A stretch of DNA of 64,000 bases from positions 434,001-498,000 of the forward strand of contig NZ_BMCG01000003.1 in assembly GCF_014635065.1 (NCBI RefSeq), in the 5' to 3' direction. This document shows positions 35,093 to 44,214 of the stretch, piece after piece. A program made the translations under genes and the position numbers. How positions within the stretch are numbered: the stretch's first letter is position 1; the number at the start of each line of letters is the position of its first letter. A model generated the notes under the pieces. That model saw only the letters and a program-made list of their open reading frames with translations. It was not told where the DNA came from and ran no database searches. This DNA is from Oxalicibacterium flavum (GTDB taxonomy: Bacteria; Pseudomonadota; Gammaproteobacteria; Burkholderiales; Burkholderiaceae_D).

Positions 35093-36469
35093 ATGAGCAT
35101 GGTGGAAATCAAGGTTCCGGACATCGGCGATTTCAAGGATGTGGAAATCATCGAGGTGCTGGTGCAACCCGGCGACAAGGTAACGGTCGATCAGTCGCTG
35201 ATCACGGTCGAATCCGACAAGGCCAGCATGGAGATTCCATCCAGCCATGCCGGCGTGGTCAAGGAACTCAAGGTCAAGCTCGGCGACAAGATCAGCGAAG
35301 GTTCGCTGGTGCTGACGCTGGAAGCCGAGGAAGCGGCACCGAAGGCAGAAGAAGCCAAGCAGGCCGTGAAGGAAGAGCCGGCACCGGCCGCACCTGAGCC
35401 GGCCGCACCCAAGGCCGAAGCACCCAAACAGGAAGAAGCACCCAAGCCGGCACCGCAGCCTGAAGCGCCGAAGGCCGCCGCTGCTGCACCTGCGGCAGCT
35501 GCATCCGCCAGCCACGCGCCGGCCACGCGCGCCGACAGCAAGGCACACGCCTCGCCGTCGATCCGCAAGTTCGCGCGCGAACTCGGCGTCGATCTCGGCA
35601 AGGTGAACGGCACCGGTCCCAAGGGCCGCATCACGCAGGAAGACGTGCAATCCTTCGTCAAGTCGGCACTGTCGGCCGCGCCGGTTGCCGCACCTGCGGC
35701 GGCGCCTGCCGCCAAGGCGGACGGCGGCGGTCTCGGCCTGCTGCCATGGCCGTCGCTGGATTTCTCCAAGTTCGGTCCGACCACCATCGAGCCGCTGTCG
35801 CGCATCAAGAAGATCAGCGGCCCCAACCTGCACCGCAACTGGGTCATGATCCCGCACGTCACGCAGTACGACGAAACCGACGTGACCGAACTCGAAGCGC
35901 TGCGCAAGGAAAGCAACGAGAAGCTCGGCAAAACCGGCGTCAAGCTGACGCTGCTGGCCTTCGTCATCAAGGCCTGCGTGGCTGCGCTGAAGAAGCATCC
36001 GGAATTCAATTCCTCGCTCGACGAGAACGGCGAAAACCTGATCCTCAAGCAGTACTACAACATCGGCTTTGCGGCCGACACGCCGCACGGCCTCGTGGTA
36101 CCGGTGGTCAAGGATGCCGACAAGAAGAGCGTCACCGAGATCGCGAAGGAAATGGGCGAGCTGTCGGCGCAGGCGCGCGAAGGCAAGCTCAAGGGCGCCG
36201 ACATGCAGGGCGCGACCTTCACCATCTCGTCGCTGGGCGGCATTGGCGGCACCTACTTCACGCCGCTGATCAACGCGCCGGAAGTGGCGATCGTCGGCCT
36301 GTCCAAGACGCAGATGAAGCCGATCTGGAACGGCAAGGAATTCGTGCCGCGCCTGATCATGCCGCTGTCGCTGTCCTACGATCACCGCGTGATCGACGGT
36401 GCGCAGGGTGCACGCTTCGTCACCTACCTGAGCGAAGTGCTGGCAGATTTGCGCAAGTCGCTGATCTGA
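35093..36469 (+). CDS. aceF: pyruvate dehydrogenase E2 (dihydrolipoamide acetyltransferase)
   Basis: The 458-residue E2 transfers the acetyl group to CoA in the pyruvate dehydrogenase complex. It has one lipoyl domain (residues 1-77; lipoyl-Lys in ESDKASMEI, about 43) and a long Ala/Pro/Glu linker (about 80-150). An E1/E3-binding domain follows ([20 protein letters not shown], about 153-172). The catalytic core ends with SYDHRVIDG (His about 432). Having only one lipoyl domain is at the low end for proteobacterial E2; the adjacent lpdA product carries two. The gene follows aceE and precedes BPH by ten bases. Confidence 0.95.
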   Translation: MSMVEIKVPDIGDFKDVEIIEVLVQPGDKVTVDQSLITVESDKASMEIPSSHAGVVKELKVKLGDKISEGSLVLTLEAEEAAPKAEEAKQAVKEEPAPAAPEPAAPKAEAPKQEEAPKPAPQPEAPKAAAAAPAAAASASHAPATRADSKAHASPSIRKFARELGVDLGKVNGTGPKGRITQEDVQSFVKSALSAAPVAAPAAAPAAKADGGGLGLLPWPSLDFSKFGPTTIEPLSRIKKISGPNLHRNWVMIPHVTQYDETDVTELEALRKESNEKLGKTGVKLTLLAFVIKACVAALKKHPEFNSSLDENGENLILKQYYNIGFAADTPHGLVVPVVKDADKKSVTEIAKEMGELSAQAREGKLKGADMQGATFTISSLGGIGGTYFTPLINAPEVAIVGLSKTQMKPIWNGKEFVPRLIMPLSLSYDHRVIDGAQGARFVTYLSEVLADLRKSLI

Positions 36470-36479
36470 GGAACGGCGC

Positions 36480-37061
36480 ATGACTACCTGCGTCGTCGTC
36501 AAGAAGAACAATGAGATCGCGATCGCCAGCGATTCGCTCGTCACCTTCGGCGACACCCGCCTGTCGCATGCCTACGAAGCCAACAACAAGATGTTCGAGG
36601 TTGGCGATTCGTGGGTCACGCTGGCCGGCACCGCCGCGCATTTCCCCGTCATGCGCAAGTTGCTGACGGGCATGGCCGAAGACTGCAAGCTCAACACGCG
36701 CGACGAGGTGTTCGACACCTTTTCCAAGGTGCACCAGATCCTGAAGGAACAGTTCTTCCTGAACACAAAGGAAGAGGACGACGACCCGTACGAGTCATCG
36801 CAGATCGCAGCGCTGGTCGCCAATCCCTACGGCATCTTCGGTGTCTATTCCTACCGCGAAGTGTTCAGCTTTGACCGCTTCTGGGGCATCGGCAGCGGCC
36901 GCAACTTTGCGCTGGGCGCGATGTATGCTGCCTACGACAAGTGCGAGACGGCGCGCGAGATCGCCGAGATCGGCGTCAACGCCGGCGCCGAGTTCGACAA
37001 GAGCTCGGCAGGGCCTTTCCGCATCGTGAGCTTCCCGATGCAGCCGCTGCCCGAAGCGTAA
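36480..37061 (+). CDS. betaproteobacterial proteasome homologue (BPH-type Ntn hydrolase)
   Basis: The 193-residue protein starts MTTCVVVKKNNEIAIASDSL, very like HslV and proteasome beta subunits once Met is removed. The expected catalytic set is present: Thr1, Asp17 (IASDSL) and a Lys near 36 (NNKMF). This fits BPH, a double-ring HslV relative described from betaproteobacteria. The family name is from memory; the closest alternative is HslV itself, but no HslU-type ATPase adjoins it. The gene lies ten bases after aceF, with GAGGAA across the aceF stop, and upstream of lpdA. So it is translated from the pyruvate dehydrogenase operon. Confidence 0.82.
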   Translation: MTTCVVVKKNNEIAIASDSLVTFGDTRLSHAYEANNKMFEVGDSWVTLAGTAAHFPVMRKLLTGMAEDCKLNTRDEVFDTFSKVHQILKEQFFLNTKEEDDDPYESSQIAALVANPYGIFGVYSYREVFSFDRFWGIGSGRNFALGAMYAAYDKCETAREIAEIGVNAGAEFDKSSAGPFRIVSFPMQPLPEA

Positions 37062-37117
37062 CCATTACAGATACGAACCGTCACGCGTGACGACACAATA
37101 AATACGGAGCGAAAGCG

Positions 37118-39295
37118 ATGAGCACGATTGAAGTGAAAGTCCCGGACATCGGCGATTTCAAGGATGTGGAAATCATCGAAGTGCTGGTAAGCGTGGGCGA
37201 TACCGTCAAGGCAGAACAATCGCTGATCACCGTCGAATCCGACAAGGCCAGCCTGGAAATCCCGTCCAGCCATGCCGGCGTGATCAAGGAAATGAAGGTC
37301 AAGCTCGGCGACAAGGTCAGCGAAGGTTCGCTGCTGCTGGTGCTCGAAGCCGAAGGTGCAGCAGAAGCGCCGGCCGCCAAGTCTGCCGATAAACTGGCTG
37401 AAAAGCCGGCCGAGCCGAAGAAGGAAGAGAAGGCCGCCGCTCCTGCGGCTGCTCCCGCTGTTGCGCCGGCGCCTGCCGCAGCCAAGCCTGCTGCCGGTGG
37501 CGGCACGATCGACGTCAACGTGCCGGACATCGGCGACTTCAAGGAAGTCGAGATCATCGAAGTGCTGGTCAGCGTCGGCGACACGGTCAAGGCCGACCAG
37601 TCGCTGATCACGGTCGAGTCCGACAAGGCCAGCATGGAGATTCCGTCGAGCCATGCCGGCGTCGTCAAGGAACTCAAAATCAAGCTCGGCGACAAGGTCA
37701 GCGAAGGCTCGCCGCTGCTGGTACTGGAAACCGCAGGCGAGGAAGCACCTGCTGCTGCGCCCGAAGAAAAGCCCGCGCCGTCGGCCAGCAAGCCGGTCGC
37801 CCCGGCCACGCCTGCGCCCGCGCAAGAGAGCAAGCCTGCGCAGGCACCGGCAGCTGCCAGCTTCGGTGGCAAGGCCGATATCGAATGCGACATCATGGTG
37901 CTCGGCGGCGGTCCCGGCGGCTACTCGGCTGCGTTCCGCGCCGCCGACCTCGGCCTCTCGACCGTGCTGGTCGAACGCTATGCCACGCTCGGCGGCGTCT
38001 GCCTCAACGTCGGCTGTATTCCATCCAAGGCACTGCTGCATGTGGCGGCCGTGATCGACGAAGCGGCGGCCATGGCCTCGCACGGCGTCACCTTCGGCAA
38101 GCCCGAGATCGATATCGACAAGCTGCGCGGCCACAAGGAAAAAGTCATCGGCAAGATGACCACCGGTCTGGCCGGCATGGCGCGTGCGCGCAAGGTCAAC
38201 GTGGTGCAGGGTGTCGGCCAGTTCGTCGGCGCCAACCACATCGAAGTGACGACGGCGGAAGGCAAGAAGGTCGTGCAGTTCAAGCAGGCCATCATCGCCG
38301 CCGGCTCCTCGGTCGTGAACCTGCCGTTCGTGCCCGAAGATCCGCGCATCGTTGACTCCACCGGTGCGCTCGAACTGCGCAGCGTGCCCAAGCGCATGCT
38401 CGTCATCGGCGGCGGCATCATCGGCCTCGAGATGGCGACCGTCTATTCCACGCTCGGTGCACGCATCGACGTGGTCGAGATGATGGACGGCCTGATGCAG
38501 GGCGCCGACCGCGACCTCGTCAAGGTCTGGCAGAAGTTCAACGAGAAGCGCTTCGACAAGATCATGCTGAAGACCAAGACAGTCGCCGTCGAAGCGCTCA
38601 AGGAAGGCATCAAGGTTTCTTTCGAGGCTGCCGATTCTTCCGTCGCCGCACCGGAACCGCAGGTCTATGACCTGGTGCTGGTGGCCGTCGGCCGCAGTCC
38701 CAACGGCAAGAAGATCGGCGCCGAGAACGCGGGCGTGGCGGTCACCGAGCGCGGCTTCATCGAAGTCGATGCGCAGATGCGCACCAACATCCACCACATC
38801 TACGCGATTGGCGACATCGTCGGCCAGCCCATGCTCGCGCACAAGGCGGTGCACGAAGGCCACGTCGCCGCCGAAGCAGCCGCCGGCGAGAAATCCTACT
38901 TCGACGCGCGCGTGATCCCGTCGGTCGCCTACACCGATCCCGAAGTGGCATGGGTCGGCATCACCGAGGAAGAAGCCAAGGTCAAGGGCATCAGGCTCGA
39001 AAAAGGCCTGTTTCCGTGGGCCGCTTCCGGTCGTGCCGTCGCCAACGGCCGCGACGAGGGTTTCACCAAGCTGCTGTTCGACGCCGAAACGCACCGCATC
39101 GTCGGCGGCGGCATCGTCGGGACGCATGCCGGCGACATGATCGGCGAGATCGCGTTGGCGATCGAGATGGGCGCCGACGCGGTCGATATCGGCAAGACGA
39201 TCCATCCGCACCCGACGCTGGGTGAGTCGATCGGGATGGCGGCGGAAGTGTATGAAGGCGTATGCACTGATTTACCTCCGGTACGGAAGAAATAA
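37118..39295 (+). CDS. lpdA: dihydrolipoamide dehydrogenase (E3) with two N-terminal lipoyl domains
   Basis: The 725-residue flavoprotein reoxidises lipoyl groups of the pyruvate dehydrogenase complex. Two lipoyl domains come first (about residues 1-78 and 128-206), each with a DKAS(L/M)EIPSSHAG lipoyl-Lys loop, joined by Ala/Pro linkers. The E3 part follows (about 250-725): FAD motif [13 protein letters not shown], redox disulfide [17 protein letters not shown], and C-terminal HPHPTLGES base. E3 with one fused lipoyl domain is usual in this group, so two is unusual. It is the last gene of the operon and is followed by a terminator. Confidence 0.95.
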   Translation: MSTIEVKVPDIGDFKDVEIIEVLVSVGDTVKAEQSLITVESDKASLEIPSSHAGVIKEMKVKLGDKVSEGSLLLVLEAEGAAEAPAAKSADKLAEKPAEPKKEEKAAAPAAAPAVAPAPAAAKPAAGGGTIDVNVPDIGDFKEVEIIEVLVSVGDTVKADQSLITVESDKASMEIPSSHAGVVKELKIKLGDKVSEGSPLLVLETAGEEAPAAAPEEKPAPSASKPVAPATPAPAQESKPAQAPAAASFGGKADIECDIMVLGGGPGGYSAAFRAADLGLSTVLVERYATLGGVCLNVGCIPSKALLHVAAVIDEAAAMASHGVTFGKPEIDIDKLRGHKEKVIGKMTTGLAGMARARKVNVVQGVGQFVGANHIEVTTAEGKKVVQFKQAIIAAGSSVVNLPFVPEDPRIVDSTGALELRSVPKRMLVIGGGIIGLEMATVYSTLGARIDVVEMMDGLMQGADRDLVKVWQKFNEKRFDKIMLKTKTVAVEALKEGIKVSFEAADSSVAAPEPQVYDLVLVAVGRSPNGKKIGAENAGVAVTERGFIEVDAQMRTNIHHIYAIGDIVGQPMLAHKAVHEGHVAAEAAAGEKSYFDARVIPSVAYTDPEVAWVGITEEEAKVKGIRLEKGLFPWAASGRAVANGRDEGFTKLLFDAETHRIVGGGIVGTHAGDMIGEIALAIEMGADAVDIGKTIHPHPTLGESIGMAAEVYEGVCTDLPPVRKK

Positions 39296-39305
39296 GCTAG
39301 AAAAC

Positions 39306-39333
39306 AAGCGGCGCAATGCGCCGCTTTCTTTTT
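39306..39333 (+). terminator. Rho-independent terminator after lpdA
   Basis: AAGCGGCGCA / TGCGCCGCTT pairs with almost no loop and is followed by TTTCTTTTT. It ends the pyruvate dehydrogenase operon. Confidence 0.75.
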
Positions 39334-39462
39334 GGGTTGCCTTATCTGGATTGACCTGCGGGAGATCAAAATCTTATGATGATGCGGCCCTTAATGTGCA
39401 TCGTTAGATTAAGGGTTTAGTGAATCTAAAAAACTGACGCGCATTTTTAGCGGACATTCATT

Positions 39463-40032
39463 GTGAATCCTTATTACATCTATGCACTGAAAGACCCTCG
39501 TGCGACGCCGGCAACGCCGTTCTATATTGGTAAGGGGACGGGAGTACGGGCATGGGAACATACTTTAAATATTGATTCAACGCGAAAAGGGCACCGCATA
39601 GCGGAGATAGTTTCATCAGGTTATGAGGTGTTGACCACAGTATTGGCTGACGATTTAACAGAGCATCAGGCATTAAAGCTCGAGTCTGAACTAATTTCTG
39701 CTTTTGGCACAGAGGCTACTGGTGGTTCACTTACGAACTCGGTTGTCCCGGCTGGATCTTCTAAGAAGATACGGAAGGGTCTAGTTGTTCCTTCTGGTGT
39801 GGTGGAGAAAGCACAAATTGGTCTGGAATTACTTAAGTCGTCCATTCTTGAGCTTGCGCAGGCTAATTCAGATGGAATACTAAATTCGGATGCGTCAAAG
39901 GTACTTGGACTCCAAAGCGACTATTTGGGGGGCTCAAAAGATTATCTGGCATGGAGTGTTCTAGGAATACTGATGCGAGAAGGGAAGATGGTTAGAGTAG
40001 AACCACGTAAACACAAAGCAACAGTCAAATGA
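39463..40032 (+). CDS. GIY-YIG domain protein in AT-rich islet
   Basis: The 189-residue protein begins YYIYALKDPRATPATPFYIGKGTG, a GIY-YIG-type beginning of the LEM-3-like kind. An Arg and Glu of the nuclease core (VRAWEHT and LKLESELISAFG) follow. The C-terminal part (about residues 100-189) is unassigned and helical. It may be an endonuclease. The start is a GTG at 39463; no ATG fits the N-terminus. The gene and its flanks are more AT-rich than their neighbours, pointing to acquisition. Function as a homing, repair or defence nuclease is unresolved. Confidence 0.7.
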   Translation: MNPYYIYALKDPRATPATPFYIGKGTGVRAWEHTLNIDSTRKGHRIAEIVSSGYEVLTTVLADDLTEHQALKLESELISAFGTEATGGSLTNSVVPAGSSKKIRKGLVVPSGVVEKAQIGLELLKSSILELAQANSDGILNSDASKVLGLQSDYLGGSKDYLAWSVLGILMREGKMVRVEPRKHKATVK

Positions 40033-40045
40033 TTGTTAGATGTAG

Positions 40046-40061
40046 CCTAATAAATATTAGG
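40046..40061 (+). other. small hairpin after GIY-YIG gene
   Basis: CCTAAT-AAAT-ATTAGG forms a short AT-rich stem in the gap before the methyltransferase gene. There is no T run, so a terminator role is weak. Confidence 0.35.
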
Positions 40062-40090
40062 ATGCTAAAGGAAGGTAATAGGACATCTTT

Positions 40091-40828
40091 ATGCGAGATG
40101 AAGAAATCAAAGCCATCTTCGACCAACAGGCTTCCAGCTATGACGAACGATGGGCAAAGACCGCACCCATCCGCGATGCATTGCACTTCTTGCTGGAAGC
40201 GGTATTCGCCAAGTTGCCGGAGGATGCGCGCATTCTCTGTGTCGGTGCGGGTACCGGCGAAGAAATCGACTACCTTGCCCGGCACCATCCGCAATGGACA
40301 TTCACGGCCGTGGAGCCTTCCGGCGCCATGCTCGACGTTTGCCGCAGGAAGGCCGAGAAGGGCGGTTTCGTATCGCGCTGCCAGTTTCACGAGGGATATC
40401 TGGAATCGTTGCCCGTGCAGGGTGGATTCGACGCGGCGACATGTTTTCTGGTGTCGCAATTTATCCTGGAGTGGGAAGCGCGCACCGGTTTCTTTCAATC
40501 GATTGCGGCAAGGCTCAAGCCGGAAGGAATACTGGTGAGTTCCGATCTGGCGGCGGACGTGAATTCGCATGAGTACGATGCGCTTCTCGAGACCTGGCTG
40601 GACATGATGCTGGCGGCAGGTGTTCCGGCAGCGGGACTGGAGCAGATGCGTGCGGCCTACGCAAAGGATGTTGCCATACTGCCGCCTGCAGAGGTAGCGT
40701 CCATCATTCAGGCGGCCGGCTTTGCCGGACCGGTGGCGTTCTATCAGGCAGGGCTGATCCATGCCTGGTTTTCGAAACGTGCATCGGGTCATCGGGAATC
40801 AATCAGTTCCTGGTCTGGTACGGAGTGA
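40091..40828 (+). CDS. class I SAM-dependent methyltransferase
   Basis: The 245-residue protein has a Rossmann-like SAM-binding domain: motif I ILCVGAGTGEEIDYLARHHP (about residues 45-64) and a second acidic site VEPSGAMLDVC (about 75-85). An alpha-helical cap lies toward the C-terminus. Substrate is unknown. Composition is normal for the chromosome, so the right edge of the islet lies upstream of it. It appears to be a single-gene unit. Confidence 0.85.
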   Translation: MRDEEIKAIFDQQASSYDERWAKTAPIRDALHFLLEAVFAKLPEDARILCVGAGTGEEIDYLARHHPQWTFTAVEPSGAMLDVCRRKAEKGGFVSRCQFHEGYLESLPVQGGFDAATCFLVSQFILEWEARTGFFQSIAARLKPEGILVSSDLAADVNSHEYDALLETWLDMMLAAGVPAAGLEQMRAAYAKDVAILPPAEVASIIQAAGFAGPVAFYQAGLIHAWFSKRASGHRESISSWSGTE

Positions 40829-40934
40829 AGTATCACGCTTCTGACCTGTATCTTGGCAAACTCAAGATGCGCCAGAACATACCGGTTGCTTAAACCGTCA
40901 GATTGGATAATCGACATGTGTGGATGGAGAGTTC

Positions 40935-41696
40935 ATGCGCTTGGGGAGGCAGAATAGGTCGGTGACGCGTTCTGCCCTGGTTTTGTGCCTGGGAATGGTC
41001 GCGAGTATGTCGGCGCTGGCGCAGGTCGAGAACAATCCGGGATACGATCGCCCTGGTCTGGGATTTACTCCTGCCGTGCTTCAACGTGGTGATTTCATGC
41101 TGGAGCAGGGGTTGCCTGACTGGAGCCGTGCAGATGGCATTTCGCTGTACAACGCTAATACTCTTTTGCGATTGGGCATCGGCCATTCACTGGAGTTGCA
41201 ACTCGGCACGGGCTGGAATCGACTCAAGGGATCAGGCCAGGCCGCTGACGGGCGTGCCGATACCTCGCTCGCGGTGAAATTTTCCCCATCCAGTGCGGGC
41301 GATGTCAGTTGGGGGGTGCTCGGCAGTGTTGAATTTGCCGACGGAGCGCGGGCGTTTCGTGCCGAAAGAGATCAATATCTGTTGGGGGCCAGCGTCAATT
41401 GGCAGCGCAACGCGGATCATGCCCTCGGTCTTTACCTGGAAGCGGTGCATGGCGACAACGACAATCAGATGTTGGCCGTCAATAGCAGCTGGGAACTGGA
41501 TCCGGCGCTGGGCATGTACATCGAACTGGCGGCGCAGCACCAAGACGGTCTTGGTCATGGCAGCATGGGCGGCGCTGGTCTGACCTGGCAGATCACGCCG
41601 CGTGTGCAACTGGACTTTGGCGTTCGTCATCGTCTTGGCGGTTATGCCGATACCTGGCAAGGCGGTGTCGGTTTTGCCGTTTATTTTGGCGATTGA
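40935..41696 (+). CDS. outer-membrane protein of the MetA-pathway/phenol degradation family
   Basis: The 253-residue precursor has a signal peptide (VLCLGMVASMSALAQ, cut near residue 23) and alternating strand patterns. The core NPGYDRPGLGFTPAVLQRGDFMLEQGLPDW matches PF13557-type beta-barrel proteins, which are thought to transport small aromatic compounds across the outer membrane. The last residue is Asp (YFGD), not the usual Phe. The ATG at 40935 has a GGAGAG ribosome-binding site. There is no obvious catabolic partner in the neighbourhood. Confidence 0.7.
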   Translation: MRLGRQNRSVTRSALVLCLGMVASMSALAQVENNPGYDRPGLGFTPAVLQRGDFMLEQGLPDWSRADGISLYNANTLLRLGIGHSLELQLGTGWNRLKGSGQAADGRADTSLAVKFSPSSAGDVSWGVLGSVEFADGARAFRAERDQYLLGASVNWQRNADHALGLYLEAVHGDNDNQMLAVNSSWELDPALGMYIELAAQHQDGLGHGSMGGAGLTWQITPRVQLDFGVRHRLGGYADTWQGGVGFAVYFGD

Positions 41697-41773
41697 AACC
41701 TTGTGCGAGATTGCTTCCGATAACCGATTCGGGCCTTTGCTGCCATGTCGCAGGAGTTGAAACAGGCGTTGTC

Positions 41774-42316
41774 ATGCTGCATTCCATTACACGCACACTG
41801 ATCGTGTATTCCACCGTCGATGGACATACGCTGAAGATTTGTCAGCGTATCCGGCAATCGCTGAAAGACCATGGACATCAGCTCACCTTGATCTCCGTCG
41901 AGGAGGGGCTTGAACTGGATTGCAGCGAGTTCGACAGCATCGTGATCGGCGCGAGCATCCGCTACGGCAAGCACAGGCCATTCCTGTACGAATTCATTGC
42001 ACGGCACCACGCGGTTCTCACACGCATGCCAAGTGCCTTCTTCTCCGTCAGTGCCGTCGCACGCAAGGCGGGCAAGGATACGCCGGCCGGGAATGCCTAC
42101 TTCAGGAAGTTCGTTCATAAGGCCAACTGGTCTCCCCGTCTGGCGGCGATTTTCGCGGGGAAGATCGACTATTCAAGATACCGCTTCATCGACAAGCAGA
42201 TGATCCGGTTCATCATGTGGATGACGAACGGGCCGACTGCGCCTGACGCCGTGGTCGAGTTCACCGACTGGAATGCGGTGGATGCGTTTGCGTTGCAGAT
42301 CAGTCGTTTGCGCTGA
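41774..42316 (+). CDS. hemG: HemG-type flavodoxin, protoporphyrinogen IX dehydrogenase
   Basis: The 180-residue protein has the flavodoxin FMN loop (LIVYSTVDGHTLKICQRI) and the insertion IVIGASIRYGKHRPFLYEFI of HemG, with matching length. HemG passes electrons from protoporphyrinogen IX to quinones in heme synthesis. Its presence in a betaproteobacterium is unusual; most use HemY or HemJ, but some carry HemG. It is preceded by the outer-membrane protein gene by about 77 bases and may be co-transcribed. The ATG at 41774 matches family N-termini; the longer ORF adds an unconserved segment. Confidence 0.8.
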   Translation: MLHSITRTLIVYSTVDGHTLKICQRIRQSLKDHGHQLTLISVEEGLELDCSEFDSIVIGASIRYGKHRPFLYEFIARHHAVLTRMPSAFFSVSAVARKAGKDTPAGNAYFRKFVHKANWSPRLAAIFAGKIDYSRYRFIDKQMIRFIMWMTNGPTAPDAVVEFTDWNAVDAFALQISRLR

Positions 42317-42436
42317 AACGGAATACGCGGGTCGTCGGTTCAGCAAGACCTGAATATCGTTGGGATCGCGGCCGGGCGATTTGCCAGATGACATGGCCGG
42401 CGGGAACAAAAAGGTCTGGCTGCCATTCCATGGATC

Positions 42437-43195
42437 ATGGCTACCGACTCTTTACCTGCACCGGAGCCGCGCATCGGCTGCGCGGGCTGGAGCCTGCCAC
42501 GTGTCGAATGGCCGCACTTTTCTGCCGAGGGCACGCACCTGACGCGCTACGCGGCGGTCTTCAATGCAGTCGAAATCAATTCGTCCTTCTATCGGCCGCA
42601 TCAGCCGCAAACCTATGTGCGTTGGGCACAGAGCGTGCCTGCGGGTTTTCGCTTCTCGGTCAAGCTGCCCAGAACCATCACGCATGAACTGCGGCTACGG
42701 CAGGCGGACCAGCCATTGTTCCGTTTCCTGGATGAAGTGGCCGGCCTGGGAGAAAAGCTGGGTTGCATTCTGGTCCAGCTGCCACCCAGCCTCGTGTTCG
42801 ATATGGAAACGGCTGCCGCCTTTCTCGATCTACTGCGTCATCGTCACGCAGGACCGCTGGCCTTGGAACCGCGTCATGCGACCTGGTTTACATCTGCCGC
42901 CGAGGTGTTGCTGAAGGAGCGCTGGATTGCGCGCGTGCTGGCCGATCCGGTATTGCATGCTGGTGGAGAAGTGCCGGGCGGCTGGGCCGGGTTGCAGTAC
43001 GTGCGTCTGCACGGCTCGCCGCGCGTTTACTACTCGGCCTATGCGTCGGCGCTGCTGCAGGCGTTGTCGGTTCGGTTGCGATTGGCGCAGGAGCAGGGCG
43101 CGCAGACCTGGTGCGTCTTCGATAATACGGCGGTTGGTGCGGCGGTGGCCGATGCGCGCGCACTGAATGCCCTGCTGACGACGGCTACCGCATGA
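42437..43195 (+). CDS. DUF72 domain protein
   Basis: The 252-residue protein is a single DUF72 domain: start IGCAGWSLPRVEWPHF (about residues 13-28), then AVFNAVEINSSFYRPHQPQTYVRWAQSVPAGFRFSVKLPR. DUF72 proteins form a TIM barrel of unknown function. It is a stand-alone gene with no obvious operon partner. The ATG at 42437 was kept although no strong ribosome-binding site precedes it. Confidence 0.82.
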   Translation: MATDSLPAPEPRIGCAGWSLPRVEWPHFSAEGTHLTRYAAVFNAVEINSSFYRPHQPQTYVRWAQSVPAGFRFSVKLPRTITHELRLRQADQPLFRFLDEVAGLGEKLGCILVQLPPSLVFDMETAAAFLDLLRHRHAGPLALEPRHATWFTSAAEVLLKERWIARVLADPVLHAGGEVPGGWAGLQYVRLHGSPRVYYSAYASALLQALSVRLRLAQEQGAQTWCVFDNTAVGAAVADARALNALLTTATA

Positions 43196-43443
43196 CGAAC
43201 TGCGATTTTGCCGTATGAAGTCCAGCTTGTCATGGCGTGCAGCCGAGAGCCGGCTTGCAAGTTTGGCGTAAGTCAGGCTTCCCAACCGGATCGATGCGAA
43301 TATGCCGCATGGCGCGTCACGGCGCGGATATTGCTTGATTTTTTTCGGCGTTTGCAGTTTCCTTGAAATTAATGAAGAGAAATGTGTTCCAAGCAAAAGG
43401 AACAGATTCTTCTCGTGCAGCTTGGCATAAGGCTTGGCCCATC

Positions 43444-43836
43444 ATGACTGAACATATCCCGTACGGCAGTAACGTTCTGCCCTTCAAGCGTCCTGTACGG
43501 CGCACTTTCCCCGATACGACGCCCGCAGCCGAGCTCGGCAAGCTGCTGATCGTCTATGACCAGCTGATTTCGCTGCTGCGAGAAACCTACGACGAAGGGC
43601 TGGAGAATTTTACGGACGGCCTGCTGCAGATGGTGGTGCGTTGCCGGCAGAGTTTGTCGGACGGCATGGATGAGGAAACCGCGGAGCGCACCTTGCGGGA
43701 AATGCGAGAAGAACTGCGGCAGTTCCCGCGCAACCTGCGCTCGCTGTTGCCGGGAATCGGACCGCGCCTCGGTGAAAGTCTCGAATACAAGCTGGGTATC
43801 CAGTTCGCCTCCTACGCGCAGGACCGCGCGTCGTGA
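43444..43836 (+). CDS. conserved hypothetical helical protein
   Basis: I do not recognise this 130-residue protein. It is helical, with an acidic region (LLRETYDEGLENFTDGLL) and a likely C-terminal helix-bend motif NLRSLLPGIGPRLGESLEYKLG. No cofactor motif, signal peptide or membrane segment is visible. The ATG at 43444 is in frame with a longer ORF that starts at 43363, and the true start is uncertain. Its last codons overlap the DUF1304 gene by four bases, so the two are probably translated together. Confidence 0.55.
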   Translation: MTEHIPYGSNVLPFKRPVRRTFPDTTPAAELGKLLIVYDQLISLLRETYDEGLENFTDGLLQMVVRCRQSLSDGMDEETAERTLREMREELRQFPRNLRSLLPGIGPRLGESLEYKLGIQFASYAQDRAS

Positions 43837-44189
43837 CTCTGCTTGCCGATCTGGTCGTGGCGCTGATTGCGCTCGTACACATTTACATACTCGTGCTGGA
43901 GATGTTCCTGTGGACCAGACCGGCCGGCCGCAAGGCCTTCGGCATGACGCCGGAGCAGGCCGAAGCCACGCGCGTCATGGCGGCCAATCAGGGTCTGTAC
44001 AACGGTTTCCTCGCGGCCGGGTTGATCTGGGGCTTGCTTGCCGGAGCTGATGGCTTCTGCATCAAGCTGTTCTTCCTCGGCTGTATATTGGTCGCGGGCA
44101 TTTACGGTGCATGCACCGCCAGCCGGAAAATCCTGTTCGTGCAGGCATTGCCTGCCGCGGTTGGCATCTTGCTGGTCTGGATTGCCTGA
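43833..44189 (+). CDS. DUF1304 family membrane protein
   Basis: The 118-residue protein has about four membrane helices: VVALIALVHIYILVLEMFLW (about 9-28), ANQGLYNGFLAAGLIWGLLA (about 51-70), KLFFLGCILVAGIYGA, and a last one. This matches the DUF1304 family (MTLLADLVVALIALVHIYILVLEMFLWTRP start). Function is unknown. The GTG at 43833 overlaps the previous gene by four bases, the usual sign of coupled translation. Confidence 0.8.
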   Translation: MTLLADLVVALIALVHIYILVLEMFLWTRPAGRKAFGMTPEQAEATRVMAANQGLYNGFLAAGLIWGLLAGADGFCIKLFFLGCILVAGIYGACTASRKILFVQALPAAVGILLVWIA

Positions 44190-44214
44190 CGGTTATGCGA
44201 ACGGCCGTGCCGAT

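Noticed and set aside
36480-37061. HslV of an HslUV protease
   Set aside because: The N-terminus is HslV-like, but no hslU adjoins it, the location is the pdh operon, and the length and insertions fit BPH better.
36932-39211. A 759-codon minus-strand frame opposite lpdA
   Set aside because: Shadow frame; the plus strand gives lipoyl and E3 domains.
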